Of a stretch of DNA of 64,000 nt, positions 33,885 through 44,002 are shown piece by piece. The notes beneath the pieces are model-generated. The model did no database searches. It had not been told where the DNA came from and saw nothing but the letters and a program-made list of their open reading frames with translations. This DNA is from Parastagonospora avenae f. sp. tritici 18332-5 (Eukaryota; Ascomycota; Dothideomycetes; Pleosporales; Phaeosphaeriaceae), in assembly GCA_022559985.1 (NCBI GenBank), contig JAFJTR010000052.1, forward strand, positions 124,001-188,000. Direction: 5' to 3'. The position numbers were made by a program, and so were the translations under genes. Position 1 is the first letter of the stretch; each line of letters starts with the position of its first letter.

Positions 33885-36800
33885 GTTGGAGATCGGGAAC
33901 TTTGTCGGAGTTAGAGTAGTGCTATCAAGCTTGGAAGACTTCCTACGAACATTTGACGGTGAGATTTGCTTGCGTGGGCGAATGATCGAGACTGTCGGAT
34001 TGTTGCAGAAGCTGGTGAGGAAACATCAGTGGCATCAGGAGGTCTTCTTATATTTTAGTAACTCTACATCGCTTGCAAAGGGTTGTGCTACAGCTGCTCA
34101 TTGCTTTGTCTAGCCGTGTTACTATTCGAGTTCAAGATACACCGCTGAGGTAGACGACCAGCATGCGAGGTTGAAATCGCAGAGCACACCCATGTCGATC
34201 TGGAGAGGAAACTAGGGACTGCCCAACGTGATGGCCAGATCGGCAGAACACCAAAGCTTTCCCCGATAAATCCAACACTATTTTGACTGCAACATCAATA
34301 ACTCTCTCGCCGACGATTCTATCGCTAGAAATAATAACGAGCCATACTGTGAGTGTGTCAACGAGTAAAGTAGCAACAACGCTGGTAACAATAAGAAAAC
34401 GAATATCATGGAAATTGCTCGTTCACCTACTAACAGCGTCTGACTGATGTCGCGAAAGCTTTCCCCAGACCAAGCTATATGATCCTTACTAGCTGCCGTG
34501 TAAGCATTTCTATTTTTGCACTGCCTGGCTTTTCTGAAACCACACAGATGCGCTAGAAGCCCTGGATCTCTCCCATGCTAATTGTTTGGACAATGGACAG
34601 TACGAGATAGCTCGTATTTTCCGAATTACTCTCGTACCAGGAGCCCATGCGTGCACAACGACAATGCAACGACCTTGCGCGATTTCTGTTCTTCTGCCTT
34701 GTTCTGTGCGCATACGAGCTGCGACTTGTCACCTTCTGCTACATAGGCCCGATTATTGCTAGCGTGGTTGTGGTCTGGCTGTTCCTGCAGAGCTTCACTT
34801 TGAGTCCGACGAGCCGTAATTCGCGGTCTACACAAGATCAAAGTTTTATGAGAGAACGGAATGGAATGAGCGGCGAGTATTAAAGAAACTTCCAAGAATG
34901 GGCATGTGTCCATTCCTACACATTCGCGTCAGTGTGCCATAAGCGCGATCTTTCGACAACCATGAATAGATGGAGATGAGACAACTCTATTACAAAATCT
35001 TGAAAGACGCATGAGCTTTGCTTAACCGATCCTGACTCACTTCCATGCTATGTAAAATTTGATCATTTGAAAAGACAGCACAAACTCTCACGTCATCGCC
35101 GTGTAAGTAACGAGTTTCTGGAAGGAATTGGAATCGAAGCGATTTGATGACGAATGGAAGCAGGCTGCGAGATATCTTATATACTACTCACTCGTGTTTG
35201 AGCATTCTGGCAGGACTTGAGTCATAAAATCCAGCGCTTTTGGAGCCGTCCACACATCTTCTCAATTACTTCTGACATGGAACCTTGATATCCTCCGCCA
35301 TGTGCTTCATTTTTTCAACGTCTGCTCATCGAAACAGCGGCTGAAACGTTCATCCGCTCCTAGAGTTTTCTCAACGCTCCACTGAACGTGAACACGTGGT
35401 GTTTGAGATTTGGAAAATGGGGTAGTGTGTACAAAACTGGAGTAGTCAAGGTGGCATGCAAAGGAAAGGTTTAAATAGCCCCGTGCTCTAAACACCATAA
35501 AAGAGAAAAAAACGACGCGCCGTGTGTACGGCTAAGACCACGGTCTTCAGCTCATCGGGAATCTTTGTACCACTTTCGTCATCGCAGCCGAGGACTGACC
35601 ACTGCGACCATCGATAATCTGTTTAGAAGAGAGCCCAACATGAGTGAGGGTGAGAGGCCTTTGAGAAAAAAGCAGTGCATCGCTGTCGCGCGCTGTCTGG
35701 TTACCAAACATACGTGCACATGTTCTTCGTTTTCAATAACTTTGCCGAACAACTTCGGCAACATGAAGAGCTACACTACATATTTTCTCATGAGCGCACA
35801 CTCCCTCGTCCCGAACATTGATGGTGTTTATCGTTCATTTGAGCAGAACATGTACAGAAGCCCCAATGTACTTTCGAGCACGAAAAAGGTGTTGATAAGA
35901 AGAAAAGAAGGACAACGATAAACAGCGGGGGGTTATACCTACAAGGGCGGAGAGTCATAGAGTAGATCGTTGATCGTTGTTGCTTTTTGGATAACTCCAA
36001 TCTCCACGTATGCAAATTTTCTTGAGTTCGTTTTCGCGAAAGCTATCTTTCAATAGTGATTTATAGGCAAAGGGATAATAAAGCCATCGTTCGCTTTCGA
36101 TCTGTATTTGTACACTCCTTCCCACGTTCATGAACAACGTGCACAGTGGATTTCTGTTCAGCTCGAGAAAAGCACGTAGAGAGATCGGGGAGAGATTTCT
36201 GTTCTCGTTCAGCGATCTGTGCCTTGAAACGCTTTCCTTCTACTTCACGGGTTTTTATATACCAGGTAGCGCGACACCTAGCGGGCGTCCAGACAAACAG
36301 AAAGCATAAGAGGTCGGCAAACCGTGTTTGTCATATTTTTGGCAGCGTAGAGTCGCAGGAAACATGGGAAGACATTTGTGGTCTTTGATTGCGCAGAAGC
36401 ACATGCATGTAGGATCACGCTCAAACATTTTAGCGGTCCGCGGCGCGCAGACATAGAGCAGTTTTTGCACTTCTTTAGCTTCACATCGCAGCCCGGGCGT
36501 CGATATTTGAGACTTCGATAGGAAGAGTGGAGGATGAGCACGAGACTGGAATAAATAGAAATCGGTTCTTGGGCGGTCCGGTCATTATTAGGGGTGAGAT
36601 AGTTTTTTTGGAGCGGTACACAGCAACCTCATAAGCACTTGACTTGAATGTTTCGACGGTAGTTGAAGAATGGAAACGGGACTTTTGTGCACACAAAAAG
36701 TTCTGGTTTGTTCAGAATTTTGAGCCGCGCGGAGCAGTCATAACTGTATCGGACGACGTTTTGGAACACCAGGAGAGAATGGTGTGTGATGGAAAAGAGA

Positions 36801-37582
36801 GGGAGCGTTGCTGAGTGGGCTTTTTATATGTAGAATCGCCAGACCAACATAAGTCATCGATGATCCCTTTCTCAATTTCAGCAGGTCATGACCAAACTGA
36901 ATCGCTTTGCCAAAGCACAAAGACATATCGTTGAAGAGATGCTGTTTTGATATGGGTATGGCCGATCTTATGAGCTTCTTTTCATCGACATTTTAAATAA
37001 GGCCGACGCACAACGACGACATGATTTCGGCCATGTTTAATTTTCGGACAAAGACATAAGCCGATGGCTTCGGAGTTTTTAATATTGTTCAACGGGGTTT
37101 GTGATGAGCATCAGTGGGCGGCAATGAGCACTATTTATATGTCGTAGGGCGGTGCACTGACTGGAAGGCACGGCACGTTCGAACCCCTTGGCTAGATGCA
37201 AAACCCTAGGGCTGGTGGAACGGCGCAAGCGTTGTGGCGGATAGTAAATATGGGGCTTAGCGCATACGTATAGCGCGACGTATGGAGCATGTGTAACTCA
37301 AATCCCTCTGCTTGGAGAATTGCTGCGTATCAACGTTGACAGTGACATGGAAAACGGAGAGTCATCTACTCGAATTCATCAAGTTAAGGATATCATTTCG
37401 TTTCGTGCATAAGGTAGTGCTCTACGCGTGTATATAATAGAGCCAGATGAAGAGCAGAGCGCCAGACGCCGTCGCGTAAAGACCTTTATCCACCTCAATC
37501 CATGTCCGCATAAGGTTCGGTCTGCTGGCTTGCTCTTTCATTGTCGAAGGTCTCACCATACCGGTATCGAACTCGCACCTAC
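33885..37582. other. right part of lower-GC, gene-poor island
   Basis: About 3.7 kb without a supportable gene. Short open frames on both strands (34647-34883, 35565-35921, 36146-36388 and others) lack domain features. The string GTTCGAAC near 37172 is not in a foldable tRNA. Several TATA- or AAATA-type motifs are scattered. No long direct or inverted repeat was found by eye. Confidence 0.5.
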
Positions 37583-39369
37583 TCAAGCAGACGGATTAAT
37601 ATGCGACTTGCTCAAATTGAGAGGCTGTGAGGAGTTTTGCGGGGTGGCTGTGCCTGAACCGGCCTGTGGAGTTCCCATTCCCTGTATGGGACTTACTGCT
37701 CCACTAGGGGGTACTGGGATCTGAATGTCTTCTGGGCTTCCTGGCACCATGCTCTGGGGGAGGCCGGGGATCTTAATCCGCTTGGCGACGTTGTTGTAGC
37801 TGGAAGGTATGATCTGGTCGAAAGTTAGTATGCTGCCCCTGTGACTAGAGGCAAAGATGCTCACCTCTATTATCTCGTCTCTTGGGAACTGAAGCTTCGG
37901 GATATCGGCTGCATTACATGCCATCAAATACCCATAAAGCACGCGCAGTACGGACTCATGCGCGATGATGAGCAGATCGTTCTCTTCACGCTCAAGCTCG
38001 AGAATGATGGGCTCCATGCGCACTGCGAGATCGTGGTATGACTACACACTGTTAGCGATTCCAACAAGGGGATTGGACTCTAAAGCCCACCTCCGCCCTT
38101 GGGTACCGGTGGTGGTACGGGTCAGCTTCATGCTTCTTGACCTCCTCGGGGAACTCTTGCCGGATCTTCGCTTCCGACATCTTCTCGCACACACCTGGGT
38201 TCATCTGGCTCATTTGTGATCGTTGCCTCACTCGGTAACCCATATTTGCGAGGTACTCGGACGTTTGCACTGTGCGCCTTCGCGTTGAAGTCCAGATGGT
38301 CAGAGGCTTCAGGGCAGCATCGGGCGCACCTTGGTCAACCAGCCTTTGCTTCTCTTCCTCACGATATTGCATCAGTACCTCGCTCATCTTCTTTGCGTAG
38401 TCTCGGCCATCGTCGCAAAGGTTAGCGTCCGCCTTGTACGAGTCCTCTTCGCTGGTGGTTCCGGCGCGAGCAAAGTACGTTTGCCGTGACTTGATGTGCA
38501 AGTTCAGGAGATAGAAGACGATTCGTTGCGACAAGTAGCCGAATGCGCAATTATTGACAACGACTCGCTCGCCGGCGTTGATCATCTTGATCCAGTGCAA
38601 GTCGGGCTCCTCCATGGTTTCGAAGTGCGGTATCCGCGAGTTGATGCGAGCAAGATAGTCCTGTACAGCATCCTCATCCTTCCAGCCAATGTAGTCTGGA
38701 GAGCCGATCTTCACTCGACGCACGTTCTCTTGGATGATGCGCTCGTCTGTGCAGTGCGACTCGATGAACACAGTCTGGATACCATTCTTCGCGAACTCTT
38801 TGGCTAGCGACCGACGACCTTGGGTGATCGCATTGACGGCGTCGTAGATGGCGACTTGGCCCTTGTCGTGCTCGAGAAAGTGGTAGATGTCCTCACGGCA
38901 CTTCTTCAGAATCTTGTTGCGGAGCAAGACAGACTGTGGTGAGGCGTTCAGGAAGAAGTAGTCGTCGGGCACATCTTTCTCAGGGCCCAGAGTTGCGCGA
39001 CGATAATCGCCCAGGTGAAACACGTGCGTCTTGACACCAAGCCAGCGCAGGTAGCGTGCAACAGCAACCGAGGTGTGAGTCTTGCCTCGTGCTGGTAATC
39101 CCACGGTTGCGATGACAATCCGTCCTGAGTGAAACAAGCGACCAGATTCCGTGCTGTATAGTTGAGCAGGCGCCATTTCCTCTTTCTCCGGGAGATCGTG
39201 GATTGCGTCAACAAAGGTGCTCGACCGCCGCCGGAAGCGGGGCGAGTTGGCATATATCTCTGCTGTTCTAGGACCTGTGAGTCACGTGCCCGAGGACGAT
39301 ATGGGTGAACACAGAGCATTCACTGAGTGCCGGATGAGGGAATTACAGCACTTACAAAAGGGTATCCAT
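37583..39369 (-). CDS. 6-phosphofructo-2-kinase with altered bisphosphatase site
   Basis: Four exons: 39356-39369, 38091-39267, 37865-38041 and 37583-37813; 532 residues. The N-terminal half is a 6-phosphofructo-2-kinase with P-loop G-L-P-A-R-G-K-T and the family segment Y-S-T-E-S-G-R-L-F. The C-terminal half is the phosphoglycerate-mutase-like bisphosphatase fold. There the usual R-H-G catalytic triad reads R-A-G (in F-A-R-A-G-T-T), so the phosphoenzyme His is missing; the second His (A-H-E-S-V-L-R) is kept. Yeast Pfk26 likewise lacks this His, so the enzyme should make, not degrade, fructose-2,6-bisphosphate, the activator of glycolysis. Exon 1 encodes only M-D-T-L plus two bases of the next codon; intron 1 is 88 bp (GTAAGT..CTAG). 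The longest frame starts at 39176, but in-frame coding (R-R-R-S-S-T-F) continues upstream. Confidence 0.88.
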
Positions 39370-39959
39370 GGCTAATTAGGTCTATGTTTCTATGGAAAGA
39401 TGTAGAGGAAAGAAGAAGAAGAATGGGAAAGCAGGTTCACTATGAGACGCTTGTCAAGCGAAGAGCAATCTGGAGGCGTTTGGTAGTGGTTGAGTAACGT
39501 CGTGACACTTCTGGATGAGGATGAGGCTGCGGCGCTGATATAGTTTGCCGAGCACGCCCAACGACAAGGTGCGGGCAGCGGTGTACGGGTGGTTTGAGGG
39601 GCCCGATCTGATGCGGATACTGTCGCGGGGAGGTATGCGCAGAGGTGGGAGACGCGCAGACAATCCTGAGGTAATTGCGCGGTAGCAAAGTCCCGGCGTA
39701 CCAAAAAGCAAGGCCCAATGGCCGTCATACCTTATCGCTGAGGTCGGTCGCGCGGTAAATTGTCGGCTTGGGGCTTAGCCTGGTGCATTATGTCATCAAG
39801 CTCTCAGAGAAATTTAGGTATCGTCAGGACGCAGACCAACGCATCATCGCGCATCACGTCAAGCCCGCCAAATTCGCCGTCATTTGTGTTTTATTTGTGC
39901 AGCTTTACCCAGAGCCGGAGGAGTGTCACATCAGCATCTGACCATATTGCTTGCCCGCC
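39370..39959. other. divergent promoter region
   Basis: Between the phosphofructo-2-kinase gene (minus) and TOM40 (plus). Overlapping minus-strand frames at 39390-39728 are not gene-like. Confidence 0.5.
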
Positions 39960-41151
39960 ATGGAGGTCAACCCAACGAAGGAGCAAGCTGTCGCCAGCAT
40001 CTTCACACCCCCACAGACTGCGCATACCGGTCCTTTTGCACGGGTACTGGATGTATACACAGCATTCCAGGATCGGAGAGAATTATTAGGATTGGCCAAC
40101 CCCGGCACCGTCGAGGGAATTGCGAGGGAAGTGCAGCGCGATGTGTTCTTGAACAACTCGAGCTTCTCTGGCCTGCGCGCCGAGCTCACCAAGGCCTTCA
40201 GCGCTGCTCCGCTGTTCCAGGTTGCGCACTCGCTGTCTATGGGATCGCAGCTACAGCCACCCTACTCATACATGGTGCTCTATGGGTCACCAAGGGTGTG
40301 TTGCCTCGCATGAATGCCGCCCATCTAAGCTGACCTCTGCCAGGTGTTTATGCAAGGTAGCCTCGACAACGACCTGCAATTCTCTGGCCGCTTCAATTGG
40401 CGATGGACATCTGCATTCGTCACCAAGTCTGCCGTTCAGCTCACATCGCAAGGCAACATGGTCTCGCTCGAGAACGACTACACCGGTGCCGACTTCTCTG
40501 CCTCGCTCAAGGCTGTGAACCCTTCCCTACTCGATGGTGGTGTAACCGGTATGCTCATGGCTAGCTACCTCCAGGCTGTCACGCCTAAATTGTCGCTCGG
40601 CATCGACGCCTTCTGGAGCCGTGCCGCCATGGCATACCCACCAGAGCTCAACGTCTCCTACGCGGCACGATACAAGGCTGCAGACTGGATGGCTTGCGGT
40701 CAGATTATCCCCGACCGCGGTGTGTTGGAGGCCTCATACTGGCGCAGGATCACTGACAAGGTCGAGACGGGCATCAACTGCAACCTCGCATTTGCCGGGA
40801 TTGGACCTGGAGGACCAATGGCTGGCCCACAGAAGGAGGGCAACGTCACGATTGGTGCCAAATACGATTTCCGCGCGTCGTCGTTCAGGGCGCAAATCGA
40901 CAACCAGGGCAAGGTCTCGTGCTTGTTGGAGAAGTTGATTGCACCACCTATCAGGGTCACCTACTCTGGTGAGATCGACCATAAGCAGGTATGTGTCAAG
41001 ACTCGGATTGGAACCAAGATACTCGCTAACAAATTTTTAGAACACCGCCAAGCTCGGTCTTGCCGTCGCGATAGAAGCTGCCGACGAGGCAGTGATGGAG
41101 CAACAAGAGCAGTCTGGCGCCGCCATGTCCGCCGGTGCCATCCCCTTCTAG
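39960..41151 (+). CDS. TOM40: Tom40, outer-membrane protein import channel
   Basis: Exons 39960-40295, 40344-40988 and 41041-41151; 363 residues. Beta-barrel of the porin-3 superfamily. Family segments are evident: F-L-N-N-S-S-F-S-G-L-R-A-E-L near residue 65, F-M-Q-G-S-L-D-N-D at the second exon start, and a C-terminal beta-signal-like segment (K-L-G-L-A-V-A-I-E) in exon 3. Tom40 forms the pore of the TOM complex through which nearly all nuclear-encoded mitochondrial proteins enter. Introns are 48 bp (GTGTGT, CTGAC, CCAG) and 52 bp (GTATGT, CTAAC, TTAG). The gene is convergent with TOM22, which encodes a partner subunit of the same complex, about 540 bp away. Confidence 0.95.
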
Positions 41152-41691
41152 ACTCCCCAAACACCTCTCTTACCGACCATAATCTTATGACTTTTCTCTT
41201 CCCTGTATTACCACAATTCCTGGGTCTGAGCGAGCGAGCGAGCGCACGCTTTTCCGTACCAATGTCACACGATATCCGGCAGCCATTTGGGCTAGACTCT
41301 ATATCATCTCGAGCACGTTTGGACGACTGCAAAATGGCGCATTGTTTGGTGATATGTAATGGGGCTACGGCTGCGGTAGACATGACAGAGTACAAACTGT
41401 CACCAGGTGGGTGCGATAGATTGTCGCACACTTGTATATATTACAGCATAGCAGGCGATCTAAAAGTCAACTCCACTACATCAGACGCATAAGATCTACT
41501 GAAGTGTTCGACAAAGTGATGGCATGCGCAATACATTATTGAAGAGTCGAGAAATATAGTACAGGTCGTGACCGTTGAGCTATATGCAGATGATTGTCAT
41601 TTTCATAACGCCCCTGCCCATTTTCACGCAGCTGAAGCATCAATCTGAGCCATTGCCGCCGCGTATCCGTTCGTCATGGTATAGAAAAGCT
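41152..41691. other. convergent spacer TOM40 / TOM22
   Basis: Holds the 3' regions of both TOM genes. A short (GAGC)n run lies at about 41228-41243. No gene seen; frames here are chance extensions. Confidence 0.5.
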
Positions 41692-42275
41692 TTACAGGGC
41701 CGGCTTCGCGCCCTGCGGCTGTCCAGGCGTCGGTGTGCCCGGTGCCATAAACTGTTTATTCGTCAGTCCTCAATTCATGCTTGCCGACTTACTTTTCTGG
41801 GTAATTTTTACCTCGTTCTGCGCCCTCTGCGCCATCAACTCAGCCCTCTCCTGCTCCACAATCATCTGCTCCTCACTATACGCCAACGCCCACGGCACGC
41901 CCAACAACAACGCACTCGTGCTCACCACCCACAGTGTCTTGCCGCCCATGAATAGTCCCGACTTGAGCCATGACGATGTGGTGTTTACTTTCGAGCTGAT
42001 GCTGCGTCGTGTGCTGGCGGGGATCATGTCTTGTAGTGCGAGGATGCGCTCGTAGAGAGTTTCGTCGGTGGGCGCCGAGGCGATGGAGGAGGTATCTGAC
42101 TCTACAAGCACACTATTAGCACACCATCGCATATACCCTCCTGCATAGAGTATAACTCAGATAAGAGTGAAGTGCAAGGCGTCATACCCGAATCCGTGTC
42201 CCAGTCGTCCTCGTCATGAGGGCCGTCCTGTTCGCGGACGAACTCCTCGTCCATGACTTCCTCGAGCTTGACCAT
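41692..42275 (-). CDS. TOM22: Tom22, mitochondrial import receptor subunit
   Basis: Exons 42188-42275, 41812-42101 and 41692-41751; 145 residues. Acidic cytosolic N terminus (M-V-K-L-E-E-V then many Asp/Glu), a conserved region before the membrane (L-Y-E-R-I-L-A-L-Q-D-M-I-P), and one membrane span preceded by G-K-T-L-W-V-V-S-T-S-A-L-L-L-G-V-P, the hallmark of fungal Tom22. The short tail ends in A-K-P-A-L. Tom22 is a tail-anchored central receptor that organises Tom40 pores and receives presequences with its acidic domain. Introns are 86 bp (GTATGA, GCTAAT, GTAG) and 60 bp (GTAAAA, CTGAC, ACAG). The last junction is the least certain, but only this phase gives the Pro/Gly-rich tail and a stop. 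Confidence 0.92.
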
Positions 42276-42925
42276 TGTGGCGGTGTATTTCGGGGGTTAT
42301 TGGAGGGGTTTGGTAGGGTGTGTAGGCGGGCGTGAGTGTTGCGAGTGGTGATGGCCAAAAGTTTGTAAATGTTCATCATTGGGCGCAAGCGTCGACGGGC
42401 CGGGGTTTTGCCGATGCGGTCATCGCATGCCAGTACGTGGGAACTCAACACCACACCCTCGTCGCGATCATTACTACGCTTACTGAAATTAGCCTCTCCA
42501 GATCTCCATCTAAGGCCTGAGCGATGTGATGATGATTGTGATCTTCGTTCTCGTGGCCGGATGGCTCGCGTCCGCTCACGAACGACCGCGATACAGGGTC
42601 ACCATTGGTATAGCTGTTAACTAAGGCTGTCTATCCTCAAATATTTTTTATCACATCAGTCTCAAGTCGTCGGTGACCTACAGGGACCGGTTATTCACCT
42701 ACCAAGCACCATCAGGCCTGAACAGAACGAACTACTTTTGGAGAGTCTCCGGAACGGCAATCTTTGGGACCTGTGCAGCACTAACTCACTGAGCCGAAGC
42801 ACATTATCCGCAAGAATTTTCCACACATCTTCCTGAATTTCACATTTTGTCTTGCTTCTATACCCTTTTCTTAATCCTCATCTTTTTGACAGCCTCTTGC
42901 CTAAGTGGGCGTCAGCGTCTTTGTA
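42276..42925. other. divergent intergenic region
   Basis: Between TOM22 (minus) and the F-box gene (plus); no gene seen. Confidence 0.5.
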
Positions 42926-44002
42926 ATGTCTCAATACCGGTACCCAAAACACACGTTGCCAGACGCAAATCAGACAGCTATCAAGCGATTCTGGCACTCC
43001 CTTGAACTTCGGAAAAGGATCACGAACTATCTTTGGCCTGAGAAGAGGGACCGAGAACCCGAAGCGAATGAGCGCGCTGAAGAACTCGAGCTCTGCAATG
43101 CTGAGTTCTGCCCAATTTATCAACTGCCTCCAGAACTCCTCCTCGATATCACACAGCGTATATCAAGGACTGATAGATTGGCCCTCCAACTATCTAGTCG
43201 AAGATTTGCTTCGTTTATACAGCGGACCAGTAAAGCAACCCCGCGTCGGATCGACAAGAAGAGATTGAAAGAACGACTGGGAAGGGACTCATATTTCAAG
43301 CTTGCTGAAGCCGAAGCTAGAAATCTGGCAACTGTGTCAGAACTTCTCTGTTCCCATTGTCAACAGGCGCATCCGTGGTCACACTTTGACCGCAGAGAAA
43401 TCCTCAAGTCAGGCCATATTCGATGTTGCAAAGGTGCCTCGCGTCCGTTCAGAGTATGCCGGCATGTCACCGTCAAACACGATCAACTCACAAAGCCAAA
43501 TCGCGTGGGTATGTTCGGCGAGTATTACTATGGACCCCGATGTGCAACCTGCACGAATTTCTACTTTTCCCGGACCTTTCGCTCCCCAATGACAGTATTG
43601 CAATACTTCTGTTCTCGGAAGCTCGGTAAAATTTATGGGAGCAACAGATTATACCGGACTAGGCTCCAGCAAGAGTTTCGTCAATCAGCGTGGCGAGTGT
43701 GTCCGCATATGCGTACAGACGATGCAGACTTCCAGGCACGGCTTCTCTGGACCCCGTTGGAGCCTCCGTTGTGGTCTGTTACAGGCCAAAGCGAGCCTGT
43801 CACTGACGTTTTTGCTGAACCCTATATGGGCGCGGACATGCGCATACACTGTAGGCACAAGCACTGTACCACAAACGTCCGAATCTCGAGAAGGCTTTTC
43901 AGACGCGTAGGGTCGACGCCTATATTTGTCGAAATATGTCGCGAATTGGGTCTCATGGAGTCGGTACAGGACCCGGCGTGGCTCGCGCAGGTTGGGGATT
44001 GA
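42926..44002 (+). CDS. F-box protein with Cys/His motif
   Basis: Single exon, 358 residues from ATG 42926 (the longer frame opens at GTG). An F-box-like segment lies at about residues 70-105: Y-Q-L-P-P-E-L-L-L-D-I followed by R-L-A-L-Q-L-S-S-R-R-F. F-boxes bind Skp1 and place proteins in SCF ubiquitin ligases. After it comes L-C-S-H-C-Q-Q-A-H-P-W-S-H-F, a C-x2-C-x3-HP-x2-HF motif common in fungal F-box-associated proteins. More Cys/His pairs follow (R-C-C-K, V-C-R-H, R-C-A-T-C, V-C-P-H, H-C-R-H-K-H-C), so metal binding is possible. Such proteins are numerous and variable in Pezizomycotina and their substrates are mostly unknown. Compare the shorter relative at 49736. Confidence 0.8.
   Translation: MSQYRYPKHTLPDANQTAIKRFWHSLELRKRITNYLWPEKRDREPEANERAEELELCNAEFCPIYQLPPELLLDITQRISRTDRLALQLSSRRFASFIQRTSKATPRRIDKKRLKERLGRDSYFKLAEAEARNLATVSELLCSHCQQAHPWSHFDRREILKSGHIRCCKGASRPFRVCRHVTVKHDQLTKPNRVGMFGEYYYGPRCATCTNFYFSRTFRSPMTVLQYFCSRKLGKIYGSNRLYRTRLQQEFRQSAWRVCPHMRTDDADFQARLLWTPLEPPLWSVTGQSEPVTDVFAEPYMGADMRIHCRHKHCTTNVRISRRLFRRVGSTPIFVEICRELGLMESVQDPAWLAQVGD

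Noticed and set aside
34647..34883. 78-residue frame with a hydrophobic stretch
   Set aside because: Hydrophobic runs arise easily in T-rich DNA; nothing else supports a gene.
37150..37250. GTTCGAAC string resembling a tRNA T-loop
   Set aside because: The flanking bases cannot form the five-pair T stem, and no acceptor or anticodon stem could be found.
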